Shown: piece after piece, positions 43,801 to 50,577 of the stretch
How positions within the stretch are numbered: the first letter of the stretch is position 1
How the letters are laid out: every line of letters starts with the position of its first letter
NCBI RefSeq assembly: GCF_018919145.1
Contig: NZ_JAHLQJ010000017.1
Location: 51,343 to 115,342, forward strand
Origin: Paenibacillus brevis
GTDB lineage: Bacteria; Bacillota; Bacilli; Paenibacillales; Paenibacillaceae
Length of the DNA stretch: 64,000 nucleotides
Direction of reading: 5' to 3'
Program-made: the position numbers and the translations under genes
The notes under the pieces: model-generated
What the model saw: the letters and a program-made list of their open reading frames with translations, nothing else
Told to the model about the DNA's origin: nothing
Databases searched by the model: none

Positions 43801-46246
43801 AACTCTGTGCACCGGAATACCGCAATGTTGATGTATAGGCAGCCGTATTGGGGACGTTCACTTCGAACTTGAGCGCATCGCCTGTTTGCTCAAAGCCGCC
43901 TACAAATCCGTTGCCTTCATACCATAAATGATCTTTGGCAATCTGTAGTCCAGCTGATCTGGTTGCATCTTCTGCTTGATACCTCCAGGGAGTACGCTTG
44001 TTAAGATGAATGCTGTCAATATTAATAATGCCTGAATTGTCGGTTTCATTTTTGTAGGTGATAATGTTCTTTCCCTCTTTGAGGCTTAAAGTCTCAAGCT
44101 GCTCCTGCCAGACCGTAAGTCCGCCGGTAGGAGGGAGGGTTATACTTTTAACATACGAGCCGTTCAAGTATAGCCCCAAGGTTTTGCCTGCAGCTTCTTT
44201 CGCATATCTCAGCTTTACATCATAAGATGCCTCGTTCTCGACATTCACAGCAAATGTCACGGATGAGTCCGCTCTGGACAGCCCGGTTACATAACCGGTT
44301 CCCATATTGCCGTCTTTGGCATATACCACTGCAGCATCATTTGAACCCGTAGTTGTTGCATCTTCTGCACCATAATGCCAGGTAGATGCTTCGGTAACAG
44401 CAATATAGTCTAGATTGACATTACCGGTATCGCCGTTGTCATACCTGTACGTGATCGTATTTTCCCCTTCTTTCAGGAAAACATTGTCATAACGGTCGGC
44501 CCAACTATCCCAGCTTTTTAGACTAAAGAAATCTACCTGCTTCATTTTTTGCCCGTTGACATACATACTCAGCGTTCTGTCATCATCAAATCCTAAGCTG
44601 TAGCCCAGCTTAACCGAATAACTGCCTGCAGCAGCGGCATTCACCTTGAAGCTTACTGCAGAATTGGAAACCCACAGTCCTCCGACAAACCCGGTCCCGC
44701 TGTAGCCCGGATGGTTTGAATCTGCCATTGCATTTCCGGACAATTCGGCATCTTCCGCCTCATACATCGCAGTTTTTTTGATGATCATTGCATCCAGAGC
44801 TAAAGTGCTCTTACCGGAGAGTCGGATCGCGTTGCTTCCGGCGTTCAGCCTAACGTTATAAGTTGTATGAATATCGAAGTTTGCATCAAAGCCCGGATTC
44901 GGGGCAAAGGTAAGGTCTCTGGCTGCCTCCTGGTTGACGCCTAATTTCATGGTAACGGCATTGGCTTCCGGATTTTTATATCTGAAGTCCAGGGAGTAGA
45001 TGCCATGATCCTTGGCGTTAACGGTAAACTCTATATAGTCATCGGCGCTGTTATTGCTGTATTTCTCATACACCGCGCCTGAAGCATAACTACTGTTCCC
45101 AATAACTCTGGAAACACCCGATAGATTTGCATCTTCTGCTTCATAAATTTGACTTTTTTCTTCTCCGGAAGGCCTGTTCAGAACAGTGCCGGGGTTAGAG
45201 GGGATACCGAGATTTATGAAGTCATTGTCATCCCAGTGTATTCGCTGCGCTCTTATTCCTCTGTTTCCGCCGCCCTGTCCATGGGTCGGGATTCCGTGGT
45301 ACATTAACCAATCCTCTGTACCGTCTTCGGACTTCAGGAATAGGGGCGATCCCGGTCCATAGGAACTGTTCTCATCCGAGCGTTTCAACGCAGGCACCGG
45401 ATGTTTCCGCCATGAATCGGGATTCATCACATCTGCTGTTGCATCAGCTACGGAGACGCCGACCGCATAGTTATCATTCATAAAGCTGCTTACCGAATAA
45501 GCAAAATAGATTTTGCCGTTCCTCTCTACTACGGCAGCGCCCTCGTTGATGCTGTCACCGTGTTTTTCCCAGTCGTATTGCGGCATAGCGACGGTAGTCT
45601 CCTGACCTTCCAATGTCCATGGATTCTTCATTTTAACGATGGTTGGACTCTCGTCAAATTTAGTCTTGGCAGGATCATGAGGATCAGGAAAATAGTAGTA
45701 TTTGGTATAGGTGAAGTAGCTTTCCCCTTTTATGGATACGATACCGCAGGCCAAGCCGTAGCCCTCTGTATTCAGAAGTCCCTTCTTAATCGTAATTTGT
45801 CCGTCGCTATCGGCATTGGCGGATTCTCCCTTGAGCTCCCAGGTTCCTTCAAACGGATCGGGTGATGCGTTCTCTAGCACGTATGAGCTGGGATGTCCGT
45901 AACCAAAGTCATTCTCTGGACCGGAAGTGAAATAAAGATACCATTTTCCTTCCAATCTATAGATATAGGGACCCCACACGTATCCAAAGTTGCTCGGTTT
46001 TTCCCATACTATCTTGCTTTTCGCGGTGGACACGCCAAGAATGGTTTCATGTCTTTTTAAAGTGATATTATTATCTCCGGAAGAAGCAGAATAGTAATAA
46101 CCGTCCGCAGCTCTGGCGATGGTCGGGTCTGCGCCGCCCATCAGCGGGTTTGTGAAATTGGAAGTTACATCTGCATTAGTAATGCTTGACAACACAAATG
46201 AAACTATCATCACAATGGGAAGAATGATCAGACTTTTTTGTCTCAT
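40862..46246 (-). CDS. Giant SLH-anchored GH43 glycosidase with four CBM modules
   Basis: 1794 residues. Signal peptide 1-25. The GH43 five-blade propeller spans about 28-360: catalytic base Asp40 in 'MGGADPTIA' and acid Glu235 in 'DSINEGAAVV'. Four CBM6/35-like beta-sandwich modules follow at about 368-490, 494-618, 623-748 and 754-880, each opening with a 'YxAEDA' motif. Then a ricin-type lectin domain (about 895-1035), one Listeria-Bacteroides (Flg_new) repeat (about 1040-1105), Ig-like domains (to about 1400), a Pro/Thr linker, a conserved pre-SLH stalk, and three SLH domains at the C-terminus. Likely arabinan or arabinoxylan side-chain release (arabinofuranosidase/xylosidase) at the cell surface. 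Single gene with a cre box 58 bases upstream. Confidence 0.93.
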   Translation of the reverse strand: MRQKSLIILPIVMIVSFVLSSITNADVTSNFTNPLMGGADPTIARAADGYYYSASSGDNNITLKRHETILGVSTAKSKIVWEKPSNFGYVWGPYIYRLEGKWYLYFTSGPENDFGYGHPSSYVLENASPDPFEGTWELKGESANADSDGQITIKKGLLNTEGYGLACGIVSIKGESYFTYTKYYYFPDPHDPAKTKFDESPTIVKMKNPWTLEGQETTVAMPQYDWEKHGDSINEGAAVVERNGKIYFAYSVSSFMNDNYAVGVSVADATADVMNPDSWRKHPVPALKRSDENSSYGPGSPLFLKSEDGTEDWLMYHGIPTHGQGGGNRGIRAQRIHWDDNDFINLGIPSNPGTVLNRPSGEEKSQIYEAEDANLSGVSRVIGNSSYASGAVYEKYSNNSADDYIEFTVNAKDHGIYSLDFRYKNPEANAVTMKLGVNQEAARDLTFAPNPGFDANFDIHTTYNVRLNAGSNAIRLSGKSTLALDAMIIKKTAMYEAEDAELSGNAMADSNHPGYSGTGFVGGLWVSNSAVSFKVNAAAAGSYSVKLGYSLGFDDDRTLSMYVNGQKMKQVDFFSLKSWDSWADRYDNVFLKEGENTITYRYDNGDTGNVNLDYIAVTEASTWHYGAEDATTTGSNDAAVVYAKDGNMGTGYVTGLSRADSSVTFAVNVENEASYDVKLRYAKEAAGKTLGLYLNGSYVKSITLPPTGGLTVWQEQLETLSLKEGKNIITYKNETDNSGIINIDSIHLNKRTPWRYQAEDATRSAGLQIAKDHLWYEGNGFVGGFEQTGDALKFEVNVPNTAAYTSTLRYSGAQSSNITMTMYVNGQRIKQVSLLPTADWDTWSNSMDPVNLNAGKNVIEFIREQGDTGRFNIDSLTIDKTSGGFMSSIAKKINPEKMVKIQPKHSGKALDVDRVSSDPLAVINQWANGDGNNQLWRFLDLGTGYYQIQSVQSGHVLDILPGSPIQQLCQNIRASGSIPDTQQWRLEEDGNYYKIVNKSNNRVITIEGASKSDGATVRVADDQANDNQRMKIEIRNLSNSEISALTEQNERYNITFDANGGSPAQTVVQAVYGERLTAPDVTKEGYALEGWYSDATKAKWDFATQTVSNVLTLTAKWTLGPPEVQIVSEGTLRAGADGVLRAAGKGAGVLTYAWYVDEGQGYGAPIEVGDELRLPGLTEEMSGYKYKVVVTNENGLTGEQEFILQVLPADTEWITPAFTVDLPTQIETVEGEPITLLVEPSGDVESIEWEMKRKPDGDWLPIPSVTGAVYRFAPGVEDDGSQYRVVLTGKGMTPPERITGTELLLKVYPLHDIPVIESFTVSGNPVKEGDAVTFTTVAHSVYGELSYRWLKNDLMLESLGSSSLTLGRTQLSDAGSYKVQVTNTRTINGRSYTDTISSAEIKLNIYRDPSAPTSPPVTGTVPAPTPKPIPTPQSSAAVISAEQLSNPTENGSVTVQVGKAAVVELPVNAGELLGSQRLRLQGDGGITLELKPELLKQLAALLPATGQGGPKIVLKAELTKLEDAVLKTEAGVNLKGKLLNFDLSLNAGDGTAHRLQKATAPVSLSWLADEGLHPQLLGLYLTGSDGTLTYLGGAAEAGRMNAVLDGNGTYALLEYTKQFSDVPATHWAFEALRELSAKHLIKGVSETSYQPGRNITRAEFVQLAAGALQFNGSGATSFADVPAGAWYGQALSGMVEAGLIIGRTPESFHPGAEISREEMTVILMRAYRLQHGAVPEAADRLSMTDAADISGWAADHVAAAASLGIVNGRADGSFAPKASATRAEAAQMLLNYLR

Positions 46247-46589
46247 TGCAATCTCCTTCTCTAGTTAATTGAATGATAAATTCATGCATGACACCGCAAT
46301 GAATGAAAACGCTTGCAGTTTTTTTGTAGCGCTACACATTCATTATAAAATAACCATGGCACTGTTTTTCGGCATCATGTTTTATGATATTTTGAGGAGT
46401 TGTGCTTGCTAAAGAAAAGTTTCGGATGAACATTCCGCGTTCTTGATTTTTCTTTAGCTTTCTTATGATTTTTTGACCTTGCGGCCTAATACAGTCCACT
46501 TGCGTCTGCAATTCGCAGTCATATTCCAAACCCATTATACTAAGACTATTGACGGTTATTTCGGTTATGAAGGGAATGAGGACAAGCTT
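46247..46589. other. Divergent region between GH43 and hssR
   Basis: Contains the cre box (listed separately), an 11-bp perfect inverted repeat (46408-46418 with 46448-46458, 29 bases apart), and TATACT at 46536-46541 as a possible hssR -10. No gene seen. Confidence 0.45.
46304..46317 (-). promoter_or_regulatory. cre box (CcpA site) upstream of the GH43 gene
   Basis: TGAAAACGCTTGCA matches TGWAARCGYTWNCW at all 14 positions, and lies 58 bases before the GH43 start. It should make the enzyme subject to glucose repression. Confidence 0.85.
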
Positions 46590-47267
46590 ATGAAGCAAGT
46601 GCTGATCGCTGACGACAATGTGAATATCAGGGAGCTCCTTCGTTATGCGCTGACTAAGGAGGGCTATCAGGTGCATGAAGCACAGGATGGGCAAGAAGCG
46701 GTTAAGTTGATGGGGCAGGCTCCGATGGATCTCGCGATTATAGATATTTTAATGCCCGGGATGGACGGTTTTGATTTATGCGAATATATCAGGAACGACT
46801 ACAATATTCCGATTATTATGCTTACTGCGCTGGATCAACTGGCAGATAAGAAAAGGGGTTATATGCGCGGGACGGATGACTACGTGACCAAGCCGTTCGA
46901 GCCGGAGGAGCTGGTGTTCAGGGTCAAAGCGTTATTCCGCCGTTACAACCGAACCTCGGATAATATCATTAAATTGAATCGCATTACGATTGACCGGAAT
47001 AACTTCGAGGTTTCCGACGGACAGTCTGTATTCATCATGCCCATGAAGGAATTTGAATTGCTATCCCAGCTTGCCCAATATCCAGGGCGTCTGTTCTCGA
47101 GGGACGAACTGATTCGTCTAGTATGGGGAGAGGATTATGAGGGCGATGACCATACCGTGGTCGTTCATATCAAGCGGCTGCGGGAGCGTTTTGCGGATTA
47201 TACAAGCGACTTTACGATTCAGACGGTCCGGGGGATCGGTTATAAGATCGAGGTGAAGACACCATGA
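46590..47267 (+). CDS. hssR: Heme response regulator HssR
   Basis: 225 residues from ATG 46590; the ORF is open to 46473 but the extra part has no receiver homology and no ribosome site. OmpR-family receiver: 'LIADDN', phospho-acceptor Asp52 in 'IIDILMPGMDG', 'LTALD', 'KPFEPEE'. The C-terminal winged helix ends 'VVHIKRLRERFADYT...IQTVRGIGYKIE'. Length equals Staphylococcus HssR (about 224). It overlaps the kinase by 4 bases; the heme-exporter pair hrtBA follows and has a tandem repeat at its promoter. The identification leans on the kinase and transporter next door. Confidence 0.88.
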   Translation: MKQVLIADDNVNIRELLRYALTKEGYQVHEAQDGQEAVKLMGQAPMDLAIIDILMPGMDGFDLCEYIRNDYNIPIIMLTALDQLADKKRGYMRGTDDYVTKPFEPEELVFRVKALFRRYNRTSDNIIKLNRITIDRNNFEVSDGQSVFIMPMKEFELLSQLAQYPGRLFSRDELIRLVWGEDYEGDDHTVVVHIKRLRERFADYTSDFTIQTVRGIGYKIEVKTP

Positions 47268-48637
47268 GATCGTTGTACTCCAGGGTTTTTCTCATTACGG
47301 TCGCCGTTATTCTAGCCAGCAGCTTGCTAGGATTCATCATTTCGAATGTGTACTATCATATCCAGCTTAAGTCCTTCAATGATCAGAAGCTGGTCACCAT
47401 TGCGGAGCAAATTAAAGAATATGCAGAGGATGATCCTGAGCGAATGGAGGACTATCTTCATAATGCTGCCGCGCTTGGGTATGAAATCTATCTGACGAAT
47501 GCCCAAGGTGAGGACCGCTTTTTCGGCAGCGAATTTCGAAAGCAGGATTTGAGCAGACAGGCTATTGATCAAGTGCTGAACGGAGAGGTCTACCATGGCG
47601 TAGCCCAATTTCCCAATAAGCTATTTATTACGGGCTTTTTCGATAACCGGTTAAGCAATACGGTTGGGGTTACCGTTCATCTGGATCAGCAAATATATGC
47701 TCTGTTCATGCGCCCGGACGTGATCTTGCAGTTCGGCGAATTGCGCATTTTCTTCGCTCTGATCGGCTTGCTTACGGTGGTTATCAGTATCGCTCTATTC
47801 ATTTTCAGTACCAGATACCTGGTAAAACCGATCACTCAATTGACGGAAGCGACCAAGCAAATAGCCGCAGGCAACTACAATCTTCGCTTGCCGGGCACAA
47901 GACGTGATGAAGTCGGGCAATTAGCCGGACATTTCATGACGATGAGCCGGGAGCTGGAGCGGGTGGATTTATCGCGCCAGCAGTTTGTATCTAATGTATC
48001 CCATGAAATCCAATCCCCGCTCACTTCGATTCAAGGCTTTGCCAAGGTGCTCGCCGACGACAGTCTTTCCCCGTCAGACCGGCAGCATTATTCGACGATT
48101 ATTGAAGAAGAAAGCCAGCATCTCTCTTTGCTTAGCAGACAACTGCTCCTGCTCTCCTCCCTGGAATCCGGTCAGGAGGCTATTACCCGAACAACCTTCT
48201 CTCTGCTTGGCCAAATTCGGCAGGCAGCCAAATTGCTGCAATGGCAGTTGGAGGAAAAGGAGCTGTCGCTCAAAATCTCTGTGCCCGACACGATCCAGCT
48301 TCACGGCGATGAAGTGCTGCTCATGCAGGTATGGATGAATTTGCTTGGCAACGCGGTAAATCATATTCCGAACGGAAGATCGATTGAGATCCGCGCCGAG
48401 CAGACTGCTGCTCATCATTTGATCCACATCCGTGATACCGGAGATGGGATTGAAGACGAGCATCTGCCTTTTATATTTGATCGTTTCTATCGGGCGGATC
48501 CTGCACGGAAGCATACTGGCCGGACAGGGCTAGGTCTTTCCATCGTGAAAAAAATCATCCAGATCCATGACGGTCAAATTGAGGTGACCAGTTCATCGGA
48601 GGGGACCCTCTTTACGGTGTCTTTACCGCGGCTGTAA
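47264..48637 (+). CDS. hssS: Heme-sensing histidine kinase HssS
   Basis: 457 residues, the same length as Staphylococcus aureus HssS, with recognisable matches along it: 'SNVYYHIQLKSFND' after TM1 (about 10-30), 'FFGSEFRKQDLSRQAIDQVLN', 'YHG', 'LFITGFFDN' and 'NTVGV..ALFMRPD' in the extracellular loop, TM2 about 163-183, HAMP, HisKA 'FVSNVSHEIQSPLTSIQG' with His247, and a HATPase ('HIRDTGDGIEDEHLPFIFDRFYR'). It senses heme stress at the membrane and phosphorylates HssR. Neighbours hssR and hrtBA make the classic four-gene locus. Confidence 0.9.
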   Translation: MRSLYSRVFLITVAVILASSLLGFIISNVYYHIQLKSFNDQKLVTIAEQIKEYAEDDPERMEDYLHNAAALGYEIYLTNAQGEDRFFGSEFRKQDLSRQAIDQVLNGEVYHGVAQFPNKLFITGFFDNRLSNTVGVTVHLDQQIYALFMRPDVILQFGELRIFFALIGLLTVVISIALFIFSTRYLVKPITQLTEATKQIAAGNYNLRLPGTRRDEVGQLAGHFMTMSRELERVDLSRQQFVSNVSHEIQSPLTSIQGFAKVLADDSLSPSDRQHYSTIIEEESQHLSLLSRQLLLLSSLESGQEAITRTTFSLLGQIRQAAKLLQWQLEEKELSLKISVPDTIQLHGDEVLLMQVWMNLLGNAVNHIPNGRSIEIRAEQTAAHHLIHIRDTGDGIEDEHLPFIFDRFYRADPARKHTGRTGLGLSIVKKIIQIHDGQIEVTSSSEGTLFTVSLPRL

Positions 48638-48642
48638 CCTGT

Positions 48643-48676
48643 TGTTTATTTGCTGTTTATTTTCGCTTCCTATAAT
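48643..48676 (+). promoter_or_regulatory. HssR-type tandem repeat and -10 of hrtBA
   Basis: TGTTTATTT occurs twice, at 48643-48651 and 48654-48662, with a 2-base gap, followed by TATAAT at 48671-48676. In S. aureus the HssR site in the hrtAB promoter is likewise a pair of 9-bp direct repeats two bases apart. Here the repeats cover the -35 region, where an activator would dock. Confidence 0.8.
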
Positions 48677-48702
48677 TTGCTCATACCAAAGGAGGGAAGC
48701 AT

Positions 48703-49830
48703 ATGTTTTTAGCGCTTAGAGAGATGAGATTTGCCAAGGCAAGATATATCCTGATTGCTATAATAATGGTGCTTGTTGCGTTTCTCGTATTATTCGTCAC
48801 AGGCCTTGCTCAAGGGCTTGCTTATGATAATGCTGCTTCTGTAAAAAATATGGCGGCTACTCATTTTGTAATGGAAGATAACTCGAATCACCGATTTACC
48901 CGGTCACAGATCGACGAGGAGCAGCTTGATGCGGCAGCGGCGGTTGTAGGCGATCAGAATGTGGAGCCGCTCGGAGTCAGCATGACGACTGTCATTCCTG
49001 AGGGGGAGACGGTGAAGCTGGATATTACGCTGCTTGCTGTTCGGCCGGAAGGCTGGTTGATGCCTGAGCTGACATCCGGTACCAAGTTCTCTGATTTATC
49101 GAAACGTTATGTTCTTGTCGATCAATCGATGGCTGAGGATGGGATAGATATCGGTACGGTGCTTGTAGATCAAGCTTCAGGAGCGGAGTGGACGGTCAAT
49201 GGATTTGTAGCCAATGAATCCTTTAGCCATACCCCTGCGGTATTTCTCAGTGAGCAAGACTGGATTGATCTTCAAATGCAGTCCCCAGGTCATCCAGGTG
49301 CTGATGAGGCTGCAAGTAACACCCGGTACAATGCGATTGCCGTAAAGGATTCGGCGGATCAGTTGACCCATTTGCAGGAGGTCTTGCCGGGAACGGAGAT
49401 AATTACCAAGTCGGAGGCTATCTCAGCCATTCCGGGTTACAAGGAAGAACAGGGTTCACTGCTGATGATGATTGGATTCCTGTTTGCCATTTCTGCATTT
49501 GTCCTGGCCGTTTTCTTCTACGTTATTACCATCCAGAAGACAAGCCAGTTTGGTATTTTAAAGGCTATTGGCACTCGAACTTCCTATCTGGCAAAAAGCG
49601 TAGCGCTTCAGGTTCTGGTTCTGTCGGTCGGCAGTCTGGCTCTAAGTATTCTGATCGTTCAACTATTCAAGGCAGTCTTGCCTGACTCCATGCCATTTCA
49701 ATTGGGCTGGCTAACCATGGTGATTACCAGTGTCTCCTTTATCGTTATGTCACTTGGCGGCTCCTTATTTTCCGTATGGAAGGTAACTAAAATAGATGCG
49801 CTGGATGCGATTGGGAGGACTGCGGCATGA
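48703..49830 (+). CDS. hrtB: Heme efflux ABC permease HrtB
   Basis: 375 residues, FtsX/MacB class with four transmembrane helices (about 17-40, 258-284, 300-323, 336-360) and one large extracellular domain. 'RYILIAIIMVLVAFLVLFVTGLAQGLA' (two adjoining stretches) and 'AVFFYVITIQKTSQFGILKAIG' closely resemble S. aureus HrtB. With HrtA it removes excess heme from the membrane. Strong AAAGGAGGG site before ATG 48703. Its stop overlaps the hrtA start by 4 bases. Confidence 0.9.
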   Translation: MFLALREMRFAKARYILIAIIMVLVAFLVLFVTGLAQGLAYDNAASVKNMAATHFVMEDNSNHRFTRSQIDEEQLDAAAAVVGDQNVEPLGVSMTTVIPEGETVKLDITLLAVRPEGWLMPELTSGTKFSDLSKRYVLVDQSMAEDGIDIGTVLVDQASGAEWTVNGFVANESFSHTPAVFLSEQDWIDLQMQSPGHPGADEAASNTRYNAIAVKDSADQLTHLQEVLPGTEIITKSEAISAIPGYKEEQGSLLMMIGFLFAISAFVLAVFFYVITIQKTSQFGILKAIGTRTSYLAKSVALQVLVLSVGSLALSILIVQLFKAVLPDSMPFQLGWLTMVITSVSFIVMSLGGSLFSVWKVTKIDALDAIGRTAA

Positions 49831-50507
49831 GACATCTGCTTGAATTGCAACAAATTACGCAAACCTTTGAAGATGGAGGGAGCGAAAGAAAGATATTGGA
49901 CAACCTGAATCTGGAGGTATCCGAAGGAGAAATAATCGCCGTGATGGGCCCGTCCGGATCAGGAAAGAGTACCTTTCTGTCCATTGCAGGCGCATTGTTG
50001 GCACCGACGGGCGGCGATGTTCGGCTTGAGGGCACATCTATTCTTAATAGAAGCAAACTGGAGTTGTCAGAGCTGCGTTTGCGGAAAATCGGATTTATCT
50101 TTCAAAGTGCAAATCTGATCCCGTATTTGAAAGTACAAGAGCAGTTGCAGCTTGTTGCCAACCTGGCAGGTCAGGTGAAGGCTCAATCCGCAAAGCGTTC
50201 AGCTGAATTGCTCCGCAAGATGGACCTGTCCCATCGGCTACAGGCGTATCCGGACAAGCTTTCGGGCGGGGAACGGCAACGGGTCGCTATCGCGAGAGCG
50301 CTGATGAATGATCCGGCAGTCCTGTTTGCGGATGAGCCAACCGCCAGTCTGGATGCGGCCCGCGGACTGGATGTGGTCAACCTGATTGCGCAGCAAGTAA
50401 GGGGACAAGCGAAAAGCGCAGTGATTGTAACGCATGATGAGCGAGTGTTGCCGCTGTGTGACCGGGTATTGTTTTTGGAAGAGGGCAAGCTGGTTGCGGG
50501 GAAATAA
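49827..50507 (+). CDS. hrtA: Heme efflux ABC ATPase HrtA
   Basis: 226 residues. Walker A 'GPSGSGKST' at 41-49, Q-loop 'FIFQSANLIPYL', ABC signature 'LSGGERQRVAIARAL', Walker B 'AVLFADEPTASLD' and His-switch 'VIVTHDERV'. LolD/MacB-type ATPase, matching HrtA in size and context. The operon ends at a palindromic terminator shared with the GH78 gene. Confidence 0.9.
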   Translation: MRHLLELQQITQTFEDGGSERKILDNLNLEVSEGEIIAVMGPSGSGKSTFLSIAGALLAPTGGDVRLEGTSILNRSKLELSELRLRKIGFIFQSANLIPYLKVQEQLQLVANLAGQVKAQSAKRSAELLRKMDLSHRLQAYPDKLSGGERQRVAIARALMNDPAVLFADEPTASLDAARGLDVVNLIAQQVRGQAKSAVIVTHDERVLPLCDRVLFLEEGKLVAGK

Positions 50508-50522
50508 TCGCACATAACAGTA

Positions 50523-50554
50523 AAAACGGCCAAGGAGAATTCTTTGGCCGTTTT
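50523..50554. terminator. Bidirectional terminator between hrtA and the GH78 gene
   Basis: An 11-bp perfect stem (50523-50533 with 50544-50554) flanked by A and T runs on both sides, so it works for both convergent transcripts. Confidence 0.85.
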
Positions 50555-50577
50555 GCTGATTGATTTCTTCATGAAGC

